Made by a program: the position numbers and the translations under genes
Source: DASYTH01 sp045806965
GTDB lineage: Bacteria; Actinomycetota; Actinomycetes; Mycobacteriales; Pseudonocardiaceae
NCBI GenBank assembly: GCA_045806965.1
Contig: JBJMIG010000099.1
Span: 62,001 to 126,000 of the forward strand
Reading direction: 5' to 3'
DNA length: 64,000 nucleotides
Notes under the pieces: generated by a model
What the model saw: only the letters and a program-made list of their open reading frames with translations
What the model was told of the DNA's origin: nothing
Databases searched by the model: none
Shown here: piece after piece, positions 56,015 to 64,000 of the stretch
How the letters are laid out: each line of letters begins with the position of its first letter
Numbering within the stretch: position 1 is the stretch's first letter

Positions 56015-57421
56015 ATGCGTGCCATGACGCTCGTGCTCGGCATCGACTCCTCCACCCAGTCGACCAAGGCGTTGGTGACCGATGCGACGACCGGCGCGGT
56101 GCTGGCCGAGGGCCGGGCCGCGCACCCGGACGGCACCGAGGTCGACCCGGCCGCCTGGTGGCAGGCCTGCCAGCACGCGATCGGCGCGGCCACCGCGGGG
56201 TTGACCGAGCCGGTGGCCGCGGTGGCCGTCGCGGGGCAGCAGCACGGACTGGTCGCGCTGGACGCCCGGCACGACGTGGTCCGACCGGCGCTGCTGTGGA
56301 ACGACACCCGCTCGGCGGAGCAGGCGGTCCGGCTGGTCGGCGGCGACCCGTCCTGGTGGGCCGAGCGCACCGGCTCGGTCCCGGTGGCCAGCTTCACCGT
56401 CAGCAAGCTCGCCTGGCTGGCCGAGCACGAGCCGGCCAACGCCGACCGGGTGGCCACCGTGACCCTGCCGCACGACTGGCTGACCTGGCAGCTTTCCGGG
56501 CAGGGCGACCGGTTCACCACCGATCGCGGCGACGCGTCCGGCACCGGCTACTTCTCCCCGCGCACCGGCGCCTGGCTGCCCGACGTGCTCGACACGGCCT
56601 TCGGGGGCAGGGCGCCGGGCCTGCCCGAGGTGCTCGGTCCCGCCGCACCGGCCGGCCAAACGGCCGGCGGCGCCGTGCTCGGCCCGGGCACCGGGGACAA
56701 CATGGCCGCGGGGCTCGGCCTCGGCCTGCGCCCCGGCGACGTGGTCGTCTCGCTCGGCACCTCGGGGACCGTGTTCGCCAGCGTGACCGAGCCGGCGGCC
56801 GACCCGTCCGGCGCGGTGGCCGGATTCTGCGACGCCACCGGCGGATACCTGCCGCTGGTCTGCACGCTGAACGCGGCGCGCGTGCTCAGCGCGACCGCGG
56901 CCCTGCTCGGCACCGACCTGGCCGGCCTGGATAGCCTTGCGGGACAAGCGAAGCCGGGCGCCGGTGGGCTGGTCATGCTGCCCTACCTCGAAGGTGAACG
57001 CACGCCGAACCTGCCGACCGCAACCGGCACGCTCACCGGCCTGCGCGGCGGAAATATGACCCCGGAGAACCTGGCCAGGGCGGCGGTCGAGGGCATGCTC
57101 TGCGGTCTGGCCGATGGGCTGGCCGCGCTGCTGGCCACCGGCGTCGCCGTCCAGCGGGTGCTGCTGATCGGCGGCGCCAGCCGGTCAACCGCCGTGCAGC
57201 AGGTGGCCGCCGGCCTGTTCGGCGTCCCGGTCGAGGTGCCCGAACCGGCCGAGTACGTCGCGCTCGGTGCCGCGCGGCAGGCCGCCTGGGTACTCTACGG
57301 CGCCGCCGAACCACCGGCCTGGCATCGTCCGTCCCGGACTCTCGCACCGACCGGCGACGGCGGCGCCGTGCTCGAGGCCTACAACGCGGCGCGCGACCTG
57401 GTCCACGGCCGGTCCGCCTGA
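56015..57421 (+). CDS. xylB: Xylulokinase (FGGY family)
   Basis: A 468-residue sugar kinase. N-terminal ATPase motif VLGIDSSTQSTKALVTD, VAVAGQQHGLVALDA with the substrate-binding QQHG, and LLWNDTRSAEQA. The second FGGY half has GTSGTVFASV, PYLEGERTPNLP and LIGGASRSTAVQQVAAGLFGVPV. It phosphorylates D-xylulose to the 5-phosphate for the pentose-phosphate path. No xylose isomerase or transporter is in this window, so it stands alone. ATG 56015 or 56024 can both serve. The stop lies 12 bases from the convergent acyl-CoA dehydrogenase gene. Confidence 0.92.
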   Translation: MRAMTLVLGIDSSTQSTKALVTDATTGAVLAEGRAAHPDGTEVDPAAWWQACQHAIGAATAGLTEPVAAVAVAGQQHGLVALDARHDVVRPALLWNDTRSAEQAVRLVGGDPSWWAERTGSVPVASFTVSKLAWLAEHEPANADRVATVTLPHDWLTWQLSGQGDRFTTDRGDASGTGYFSPRTGAWLPDVLDTAFGGRAPGLPEVLGPAAPAGQTAGGAVLGPGTGDNMAAGLGLGLRPGDVVVSLGTSGTVFASVTEPAADPSGAVAGFCDATGGYLPLVCTLNAARVLSATAALLGTDLAGLDSLAGQAKPGAGGLVMLPYLEGERTPNLPTATGTLTGLRGGNMTPENLARAAVEGMLCGLADGLAALLATGVAVQRVLLIGGASRSTAVQQVAAGLFGVPVEVPEPAEYVALGAARQAAWVLYGAAEPPAWHRPSRTLAPTGDGGAVLEAYNAARDLVHGRSA

Positions 57422-57433
57422 CCTCGCCGGGCG

Positions 57434-59440
57434 CTAGGCTCCGTTCTTCCGCGCCGCGGCGGCACGTTTCCTTGGTGCCGCGGATTTCTTGGCCTCGGCC
57501 GGGTCATCCTTGGTGGACGGCACGTAGCGCCGGCCCAGATTGTCCTCTGTAGACGGTCCGGGTTGCCAGGTGGCGATCCACGGGCCGGTGCCCTCACTCG
57601 CGTCGATGATGCCGGCCTCCAGCCAGGTGTACCGGCCGTCAAGCGTGTCCAGCGCCAGCTGGTAGTCCGCGTCGTCGGTGTTGCTGAACAGCGAGTCGAG
57701 CAGCCGCTCGATCCGTAGCCGGGCCTGTTGACAGAACACATCCGCCAGCTCGTAGGCGGCGGCGCCCTCGGTGGCGTCGTTCACCCGCTGCATCTCGGCC
57801 CGGACGCAGGCCGCGGACATGGCGAACAGCTCGGCACCGACATCCACGATCCGGCCGAGGAAGCCCTGCCGCTTCTCCAAGCCCGCCTGCCAGCGCGCCA
57901 TGCCGTAGAAGGTCGAGCGGGCCAGCTTCCTGGCGGTGCGCTCGACGTAACGCAGATGTGTCGCAAGTGGACCGAACTCGCGGAACGACGTGGGCAGTTG
58001 GCCCTTTCCGGCGACCAGCTGAGGCAGCCACTTGGCATAGAAACCGCTCGCCTTGGCCGCCGCGCGAGCCTTGCGCTTCACGTCCGCCTCCGGATCGGCC
58101 AGGTCGCCGGCCGCCTTGAGGTGGGCGTCCACCGCCTCGCGGGCGACCAGCAGCCGCATGATCTCGCTGGAGCCCTCGAAGATCCGGTTGATCCGCAGGT
58201 CCCGGACCAGTTGCTCGGCCGCGACCGCCCGTTCGCCGCGTGCGGCAAGCGATGCCGCGGTCTCGTAGCCACGACCGCCGCGGACCTGGATCAGCTCGTC
58301 GCCGATCAGGTCGGCCATCTCGCTCGCCCAGAGCTTGGCCAGCGCCGCCTCGATCCGAATGTCGTTGCGCCCCTCGTCGCTCATCTGGCCGGACAGGTCG
58401 AGCACGGCCTCGAGCGCGTAGGTGGTGGCCGCGATGAAGGCGATCTTGTTGGACACCGCGGCGTGCTTGCCGACCGGCCGGCCCCACTGCACCCGGGCGT
58501 TCGACCACTCCCGGGAGATCTTGAGCGCCCACTTCCCGGCCGCGGTACACATGGCCGGGATGGACAGCCGCCCGGCGTTCAGGGTGGTCAGCGCGATCTT
58601 GAGGCCGTCGCCCTCGCGGCCGACCAGGTTGTCCTTGGGTACCCGCACCTTGTGGAACCGGGTGACGCCGTTCTCGATGCCGCGCAGACCCATGAACGAG
58701 TTGCGCCGCTCGATCGTGATGCCCGGCGAGTCGACCTCGACGATGAACGCCGAGATCCCGCCTCGATGCCCATCGGACTTCGGCACCGCGGCCATCACCA
58801 CGACCAGTTCGGCTACCACCCCGTTGGTGGTCCACAGCTTCACACCGTCCAACTCGTAGGCCTCGCCGTCCTCCGTCGGGGTCGCCGTGGACGCCATCCG
58901 GGCGGGGTCGGAGCCAACGTCGGGCTCGGTGAGCAGGAAGGCGGTGACCGCACCCTTGGCGCAGCGGGGCAGGAACTTCGCCTTCTGCTCCGGCGTCCCG
59001 GCCAGCTTCAGCGGTTCGGGCACGCCGATCGACTGGTGCGCCGAGAGGAGCACCGAGATGCTCGGGTGCACGCCGCCAACCAGCATCAGCGCGCGGTTGT
59101 AGGCGACCTGGCTGAGCCCGAGCCCGCCGTACTCCTCGGGGATCTTGATACCGAAGCAGCCCAGGTCGGCGAAACCCTTGACGTACTCGTCGGGAATCCG
59201 GTCCTCGCGCTCGATCACCGCGCCGTCAAGCGTTTCGCAGTACTCCCGCAGCCGGGTGAGGAACTGCTCACCCCGCCGCGCCGGGTCCGGACCGGGCACC
59301 GGGTGCGGGTGGATCAGGTCGAGGCGGAACCGGCCGAGGAACAGTTCCTTGCAGAACGACGGCTTCGCCCAGTCCGTCTCCCGGGACGCCTCCGCGAGCG
59401 CCCTGGCTTCCTTTTCAGATACGTGCGCGTCGTTGCCCAC
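57434..59440 (-). CDS. fadE: Large acyl-CoA dehydrogenase
   Basis: A 668-residue flavoprotein, about twice the usual 380 residues, so of the VLCAD/FadE10-like size class. Residues 70-440 are the catalytic core: GFADLGCFGIKIPEEYGGLGLSQ, AFLLTEPDVGSDPARM, LWTTNGVVAELVVVMA, QWGRPVGKHAAVSNK, IQVRGGRGYETA and INRIFEGSSEIMRLLVAREA (with catalytic Glu in FEGSSE). The added C-terminal helical domain ends in a basic tail (KKSAAPRKRAAAARKNGA). It oxidises the first step of beta-oxidation, probably on long chains. GTG 59440 follows GAGGAGG. Confidence 0.9.
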   Translation of the reverse strand: MGNDAHVSEKEARALAEASRETDWAKPSFCKELFLGRFRLDLIHPHPVPGPDPARRGEQFLTRLREYCETLDGAVIEREDRIPDEYVKGFADLGCFGIKIPEEYGGLGLSQVAYNRALMLVGGVHPSISVLLSAHQSIGVPEPLKLAGTPEQKAKFLPRCAKGAVTAFLLTEPDVGSDPARMASTATPTEDGEAYELDGVKLWTTNGVVAELVVVMAAVPKSDGHRGGISAFIVEVDSPGITIERRNSFMGLRGIENGVTRFHKVRVPKDNLVGREGDGLKIALTTLNAGRLSIPAMCTAAGKWALKISREWSNARVQWGRPVGKHAAVSNKIAFIAATTYALEAVLDLSGQMSDEGRNDIRIEAALAKLWASEMADLIGDELIQVRGGRGYETAASLAARGERAVAAEQLVRDLRINRIFEGSSEIMRLLVAREAVDAHLKAAGDLADPEADVKRKARAAAKASGFYAKWLPQLVAGKGQLPTSFREFGPLATHLRYVERTARKLARSTFYGMARWQAGLEKRQGFLGRIVDVGAELFAMSAACVRAEMQRVNDATEGAAAYELADVFCQQARLRIERLLDSLFSNTDDADYQLALDTLDGRYTWLEAGIIDASEGTGPWIATWQPGPSTEDNLGRRYVPSTKDDPAEAKKSAAPRKRAAAARKNGA

Positions 59441-59640
59441 GATGCCGCCTCCTCGTGGTGTTACCCATCGGTAGCCTACTGGCGAACCTACTCTTGCACC
59501 GGATACCGCGTCGAGGTCCGGATAGTCCGCGGCGCGCGTGTCGCTGGGGTTGCCAGGCACGATCGTGTTGGCCGTCGAACCCGACGTGCCGCCGGTCACA
59601 TCGGTTGCGCGGAAAGCGTCGCGCGTGGCCTGATGAGTGG

Positions 59641-60567
59641 ATGAGCGGGACGCCGGCCGTGGCCGACTGGGGCGGGACGAGCCGGTTCGTCGACCTTGGC
59701 GGGCCGGTGCACTACGTCGAGTTCGGCGGGCCGGCGGCCGGGCCGCGGATCGTTCTGGTGCACGGCCTCGGCGGTTCGCACCTGAACTGGTGCCTGCTGG
59801 CCGGGCAGCTGGTGCCGCACGCCCGGGTCACCGCGGTGGACCTGGCCGGTTTCGGGCTGACCAACCCGGAGGGGCGGGAGTGCACCGTCGCGGCCAACAC
59901 CGCGCTGCTGCACAGGTTCCTGTCCGAGGTGGTGGGCGAGCCGGTGATCCTGGTCGGGAACTCCATGGGCGGGATGATCGCCATTCACGAGGCGGCGGTG
60001 CATCCGGACGACATCACCGGCCTGGTGTTGATCGACCCGGCGCTGCCGCCTGCCGTCGGGGTGCTCCCGGACCCGCTGGTGGCCATGACGTTCGCCGGCT
60101 ACGCGATGCCGTGGCTCGGCGAGTTGTTCATGGCCCGCGGCCGGGCCCGCTCCACCGCGCTCGACCAGGTGCGGCGGGTCTACCGGTTGTGCTGCGTCGA
60201 CCCGGGCTTGATCCCGCCGGAGCTGGTCACCGCGTCGGTGGCGCTGGTGGAGCGCCGGGCTCGCGTTCCCGGACTGGACACCGCGTTCCTGGCCGCCGCG
60301 CGCTCCGTCCTGCGCACCAGCGCCCGCCGAAACCAGTACTTCGCCACCATGCGGGCCGTCCGCGCGCCGGTGCTGGTGATCCACGGCGAGTCCGACCGGC
60401 TCGTGTCGATCAAGACCGCGCGGGCCGCCGCGGCCCGCAACCCGGCCTGGCAGCTGGTCACCCTTCCGAACGTCGGCCACGTGCCGCAGTTGGAGGCCCC
60501 GGAGACCGCCGCGGCGCACATTCGCGCCTGGCTGACCCGGCACGCCCGCACCCCCGACCCCACCTGA
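59641..60567 (+). CDS. Alpha/beta hydrolase
   Basis: A 308-residue hydrolase. Oxyanion motif VLVHGLGGSHLNW, nucleophile elbow ILVGNSMGGM (Ser about 107), acid in LVIHGESDRLV and His in LPNVGHVPQLEAPE. The fold and triad are complete. The substrate (ester, amide or other) is not shown by sequence. ATG 59641 is chosen as family start. Upstream is a 200-base gap to the acyl-CoA dehydrogenase gene, and a gap of 47 bases leads to the convergent TPR gene. Confidence 0.87.
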   Translation: MSGTPAVADWGGTSRFVDLGGPVHYVEFGGPAAGPRIVLVHGLGGSHLNWCLLAGQLVPHARVTAVDLAGFGLTNPEGRECTVAANTALLHRFLSEVVGEPVILVGNSMGGMIAIHEAAVHPDDITGLVLIDPALPPAVGVLPDPLVAMTFAGYAMPWLGELFMARGRARSTALDQVRRVYRLCCVDPGLIPPELVTASVALVERRARVPGLDTAFLAAARSVLRTSARRNQYFATMRAVRAPVLVIHGESDRLVSIKTARAAAARNPAWQLVTLPNVGHVPQLEAPETAAAHIRAWLTRHARTPDPT

Positions 60568-60614
60568 CCGACCCGAGGGGGATCACCCGATCCGGTGCCC
60601 TCCGGCCGGCCCGA

Positions 60615-61328
60615 TCACCCTGCCAGCCAAGGAATCCTCAGCTCTGCGGCGGTGCTTCGGCCGATCTCCCGCAGCTCGTCCGCCTCCCGACCGGGCGGCA
60701 GTTCCCCGGCGAGCGCGAGTTGCGCGGCGGCTACCTGCGGCCGGGCGCCCAGCGCGGCACGCAGTTGCAACGACCGGCGCAGCAGGGCGATTCCGGCCGC
60801 TCGCTCGCCCTGCCGGTTGATCAGCTGACCGCCCTGATGCCGGACCACGTAGGACTCGAGGAACCGGTCCCCCTGCGCGGCGGCGATCTCGCCCGCCCGC
60901 CGGTACCCGTCCCGGGCCGCTTCCCAGTCGCCGGTCAGAGTCTCGGTGCACACCGCGCGGTGGAAGGTGGCCCACCCGGACAGTGCCGGATTCGCTCCCG
61001 GATCCGATGCGGCTGCGGCGAACCCCACCGCCGGGTCCGCCCCGGCTGGCCCGCCCAGCCGGAACAGCCGCCGCCAGTACTCGAGCTGCGCGGTGAGCAG
61101 GCCGGCCAGCGCCGCGTTCGGGACGCTACGGACGGACGCCGCCGCGGCGTCCGCATCGTCCAACCGCCAGACATGGCGCTCCACCAGGATCTCCGCCCGC
61201 AACGCGGCCGCCGTGGGATCGTCGCCAGGTGGGAGTGCGGCCAGTGCCGCTTCCCACTGTCCGGCACGCCGCAGATGGCGAGCCGGAGCAAGATCAGATC
61301 TTCCTAGGTAGGTATCATCAGGCGTCAT
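60615..61328 (-). CDS. TPR-like alpha-solenoid protein
   Basis: A 237-residue, helix-rich protein (RRAGQWEAALAALPPG, AAALRAEILVERHVW, TLTGDWEAARDGYRRAGEIAAAQGDRFLESYVVRHQGGQLI, ERAAGIALLRRSLQLRAALG). It has at least four TPR-like pairs and no other domain, so protein binding is its likely task. It is divergent from the CGNR gene, 36 bases between starts. Confidence 0.75.
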   Translation of the reverse strand: MTPDDTYLGRSDLAPARHLRRAGQWEAALAALPPGDDPTAAALRAEILVERHVWRLDDADAAAASVRSVPNAALAGLLTAQLEYWRRLFRLGGPAGADPAVGFAAAASDPGANPALSGWATFHRAVCTETLTGDWEAARDGYRRAGEIAAAQGDRFLESYVVRHQGGQLINRQGERAAGIALLRRSLQLRAALGARPQVAAAQLALAGELPPGREADELREIGRSTAAELRIPWLAG

Positions 61329-61364
61329 GACCCCTACTCTCGCGGGTCAGATGTAGGGAGTCAA

Positions 61365-61895
61365 ATGCAATACGAGGACTACATCGGCAACCTGGCGCGG
61401 CTCGCCGTGGAGGTGGTGAACACCGGGTCGACCGACCACCTGAGCGGCCTGAACGCCGCGATGCTGACTGAGCACCACATCGCCCACCCGACCGCCGTTG
61501 ACCTGGCGCCGCTCCTTCGGCTGCTCCGCCCCGCGGTCGCCGCGGTCGCCGACCACACTCCTCCGGAGCCGATCAACCACCTACTGCACAGGTATCCCCC
61601 ACAGCTCCAGATCAGCACCCACGACGGCCAGGCCCACCTGCACCACGCCGCCGACGGGACCCCGCCCGCACAATGGCTCGGCCAAAGTTGCGCCGCCGCC
61701 CTGGCGCACATCGCCTGCGGCGCACCCGCCGTCACCATCGCCCGCTGCCAGGCCGCCAACTGTCGCAACTTCTTCGTCGACCAGTCCCGCAACCGCACTC
61801 GGCGGTACTGCTCCAATACCTGCGCCAGCCGCACCACGGTCGCCGCCCACCGCGCTCGCCAGTCCAGCTCGCCAGCTCCCGGAAGTGAGCGCTAA
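61365..61895 (+). CDS. CGNR zinc-finger protein
   Basis: A 176-residue protein of the ABATE/CGNR type. The N-terminal region (NLARLAVEVVNTGSTDHLSGLNAAMLTEHHI...LAPLLRLLRPAVAAVADH) is the ligand-binding-like ABATE domain. The C-terminal zinc finger is RCQAANCRNFFVDQSRNRTRRYCSNTCASRTTVAAHRAR, with CASR in place of CGNR. Such proteins are thought to be stress-linked transcription factors. ATG 61365 has GGGAG upstream. Its neighbour on the other strand is the TPR protein, and both promoters must sit in 36 bases. Confidence 0.85.
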   Translation: MQYEDYIGNLARLAVEVVNTGSTDHLSGLNAAMLTEHHIAHPTAVDLAPLLRLLRPAVAAVADHTPPEPINHLLHRYPPQLQISTHDGQAHLHHAADGTPPAQWLGQSCAAALAHIACGAPAVTIARCQAANCRNFFVDQSRNRTRRYCSNTCASRTTVAAHRARQSSSPAPGSER

Positions 61896-62379
61896 TCGCG
61901 CCGAAGAAGAGGAACAAGTTCTCGTTCGGAACCCCGCACTTCGTCCACATCGCTCAGATCTGGAAACCGCGGCCGCACCTGCCCCAAAACGGCCCGCACG
62001 GATGCTGAGGCGTGCGGGAAGAAGCCAAACCGCGCTCGGCGGCCCCTCTCGGTTCATGCACGCGGACCGGACAATTGGTTCAGACACCGAAGGAAAGCAG
62101 AGGCTTACGGAGCTCTGATCGGGCATTTGTGCGGAAGCTCCTGGTCGGCAGGTGATCGCGGCCCTTCTTTGCAAGGCGAAATTGTGAATAGGCGCCGACC
62201 ATCTGTGTGTTGGTTGTGGTCCGGGCGGGACAGAAGTTAAACCCAGCTCTGCGCCGTTACCTGCGGGCCTGGCGCCTGCGCGACCAGGGCGAACGGCTCC
62301 GTCCCGGCAGGCAGTGAACCAACTCGGACCTTCGGCCCGGCCACCTCCTGAGGACTGGGCCGAAGGTCACCAAGTTCTA
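61896..62379. other. Sparse stretch of 484 bases
   Basis: No gene is supported. Short frames lack start sites or known motifs. It holds only the terminator at 62327-62368. Composition is close to that of the flanking accessory DNA, and no tRNA or repeat was seen. Confidence 0.45.
62327..62368 (-). terminator. Hairpin terminator of the small gene at 62.4-62.7 kb
   Basis: Perfect 12-base inverted repeat GACCTTCGGCCC / GGGCCGAAGGTC (62327-62338 and 62357-62368) with an 18-base loop, 12 bases past the stop codon of the minus-strand gene. Confidence 0.75.
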
Positions 62380-62703
62380 TCAGGTACGTCCTGACGCCAG
62401 ATAGACCACCAAGTTTCGGGCGCCTTCCGCCATGTCGTCGATCAGTTCAGTGGCCCGCTTGGTGCGGGCACCTGCGTCCATGCACCACAACACGGTCCAC
62501 TTGATGATCGTGTCAATGTCGCTCGGTCGGAGGGCCATAGTCTCGGTGACTGATAAGCGTTCGGTCGTGCGATCTGCGTAGATTCGTAGCCACTGTCCCT
62601 TCTCAAACGCGAGGTGTCTCGTCCCATCGGGGTTGACCAACATCCACTGGAACCGCACTTCTGGACCCGGTATCCATGGCCGCTCATCACTGCTGCGTGT
62701 CAT
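62380..62703 (-). CDS. Small protein of unknown function
   Basis: A 107-residue product (MTRSSDERPWIPGPEVRFQWMLVNPDGTRHLAFEKGQWLRIYADRTTERL... in parts), mixed alpha/beta with no membrane segment. I do not recognise it. ATG 62703 has no ribosome site. TAGGGT lies eight bases upstream, so a leaderless start fits. The open frame extends 76 codons further, without matching composition. Beside a second integrase, it is likely mobile-element cargo. Confidence 0.5.
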   Translation of the reverse strand: MTRSSDERPWIPGPEVRFQWMLVNPDGTRHLAFEKGQWLRIYADRTTERLSVTETMALRPSDIDTIIKWTVLWCMDAGARTKRATELIDDMAEGARNLVVYLASGRT

Positions 62704-62973
62704 GGGCGGTAACCCTAGCGGCGTGCGGGAGCACCTGACTGCCCGATGCGACCAAGCAAGTTTGCTGCTCAGCTCGCGCCTATTCGTCCGGCCTCGGCTG
62801 GTCGAGTCTGGCCTGCGCACGTCGAGCAACCGCCGGAAGTAGGCGTCCGGGCCAAGCTCCTCTAGGAGCTGGCGTTGGGCTTTGATCCAGGTCGCCTCGT
62901 TTACCAGCGGTCGCTTGAGCGCATACAACACGCGATATCGTACTTGAGCCCTATGAAGACCTACGACTCAATG
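62704..62973. other. 270-base gap between the small gene and the integrase
   Basis: No gene is supported. It holds the promoter of the small gene (TAGGGT at about 62711-62716 on the minus strand) and otherwise nothing I can name. The C-terminal end of the frameshifted integrase lies at its right. Confidence 0.4.
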
Positions 62974-64000
62974 TCACGTCGAAGCTGCCGCCGCCTTATC
63001 TGCCACCTCCAAGGCGGTGGTATTCGCGGTTCCTTCCTTGGTTGAGGCTTGATTAGACTTCCGACCCTTCACCTGACGTTTGGGCAGGCGGGAGCCGAGG
63101 ATTTCGGCGGCTTTGCGGTCGGATGCGGCTACCCAGGCGGCGTAGACGCGAAGAGTGGTTGCTCCTCCCCCGCCGTGACCGAGACGGCCGGCCACGGTGC
63201 GGAGGTCTACTCCGGCGCTGAGCAACTCCGTGGCGGAAAAGTGACGAAGAGCATGGATGTGGGTGTTGATGCCGAGGTTCGCCGACATGCGCTTGTAGCG
63301 ACGGGAGATGGAGTCCGGTGAGTAGGGCTGGTGGCGTCCTTGGTGTTCCTGTAGGTACGGGTTGCGGTGTCGTAGTAGCGGTCGTTCATGAAGACGAACA
63401 TGTCGTTTGATAGGTCGACGTCAAGCTTGGCTAGTTCTTCGCGGCACCACTCTTTGTGAGCGCGGAGGAGGGCTACGGTTTCGGAGTCGAGGGCGACTCG
63501 GCGCATTTGGTGGGTTTTCGTGTCCTTCTCTCGACCCTTGCCTTTGCTCATGACGTAGCTGCGCCGGATCTCGACTATTTCGGCGTCGAGGTCGATATTG
63601 GACCAGCGGAGGCCAGCGACTTCGGCGCGGCGCATGCCGGTGGTCATGACGAGCCAGACCAGGGTGCCCCAGTCTTCGGCCAGCTCGAAGGCCTTGTCGA
63701 CGAGCCGGGCGGCTTCGGCGGGTGAGGGCGGGTCTGGCTCTGGCGGCTTCTGTTTGGGGCGTTTGGCGATTGCGGCGGGGTTGGAGTCCAGCCAGCCCCA
63801 GCGGACGGCGGCGTTCATAACGCTGCTGATGATGGAGTGGATCTGGCGGACGGTGGAGGCGGCCATCGGATCGCACTCGTGTGGGCGGCACCCGGACTTG
63901 ACGCAGTCGTGGTCGCCGGGCTTCTTGTGCTCGATGAAGGGCTTGCCGTCGCAGCGAATGCGGCAGCGGCGGAGTACGGCGTAGAGCGACTCCAGTTCGC
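62974..64000 (-). pseudogene. Tyrosine integrase, frameshifted and cut by the window edge
   Basis: Reading leftwards from the window edge: a Cys-rich N-terminal part (CRIRCDGKPFIEHKKPGDHDC...CRPHEC), then GMRRAEVAGLRWSNIDLD (box I Arg), KTHQMRRVALD (Lys) and RTYRNTKDATSP. A one-base loss near 63330 then breaks the frame. The shifted frame carries on with YSPDSISRRYKRMSANLGI, HALRHFSATELLSAG (HxxR), AGRLGHGGG (GH) and LRVYAAW (Tyr). All catalytic residues are present, but in two frames. Either the gene is recently broken, or a sequencing error or programmed shift explains it. It continues beyond 64000. Its attachment site is not in the window. Confidence 0.85.

Overview
The window is high-GC DNA (GTG and TTG starts, strong GGAGG ribosome sites, TANNNT -10 boxes) from an actinomycete. 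The core gene order ahpE / DUF3052 / aceE / PucR-type regulator / fabD / fabH / acpP / fabF / accD matches the mycobacterial ahpE-aceE-fabD-kas-accD6 block and the Streptomyces fasR-fabDHPF block. Lsr2, Mn/Zn-type actinobacterial small proteins and an acyl-CoA desaturase with its own ferredoxin reductase also fit. The order Pseudonocardiales is my best guess, but that is inference.

Left accessory region (1-18.9 kb). A secreted protein with an aerolysin/ETX-MTX2-like strand pattern and a large AfsR/SARP-type regulator lead up to position 4.2 kb. From about 4.27 to 18.90 kb lies a probable 14.6-kb genomic island. It is bounded by a direct repeat (4265-4289 and 18875-18899, 24 of 25 bases identical) that contains the 3' end of a tRNA-Val. 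The right end holds a degenerate tyrosine integrase running into the intact tRNA-Val(TAC). The left end holds a short copy of the same integrase C-terminus, as expected if elements accreted in tandem at one tRNA. The island carries a lanthipeptide operon transcribed leftwards: a three-domain lyase-kinase-cyclase synthetase (class III/IV type, with zinc-ligand cysteines and a CCG motif), a 53-residue precursor with three cysteines, and an ABC exporter. Upstream on the same strand are two intact STAND (HTH/NB-ARC/TPR) regulators and the wreck of a third, a small secreted peptide and a small lipoprotein. A secreted ricin-type lectin lies next to the integrase.

Core region (18.9-61.9 kb). Pyruvate dehydrogenase E1 and a lactate permease feed acetyl-CoA towards the FasII genes (fabD-fabH-acpP-fabF-accD6) under a FasR-like PucR regulator. 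There follow small conserved actinobacterial genes (DUF3145, a membrane-anchored protein), a secreted subtilisin, a D-cysteine desulfhydrase divergent from a leaderless marR gene, paired fluoride exporters, lsr2, an MpaB-type oxygenase, and the proton-translocating transhydrogenase (pntAa-pntAb-pntB). A TetR / ferredoxin reductase / fatty-acid desaturase unit has overlapping divergent promoters. Next are an HTH protein with two ClpX-type zinc fingers whose start overlaps a perfect 18+18 palindrome, a TPP enzyme / FAD oxidase pair, a 95-bp tandem duplication, a LysR/RidA divergent pair, a haloalkane dehalogenase, a drug exporter, a xylulokinase, a large acyl-CoA dehydrogenase and an alpha/beta hydrolase.

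Right end (60.6-64 kb). A TPR protein divergent from a CGNR zinc-finger protein is followed by a sparse stretch. The window ends in a second tyrosine integrase, frameshifted and cut by the window edge, which marks another mobile-element boundary.
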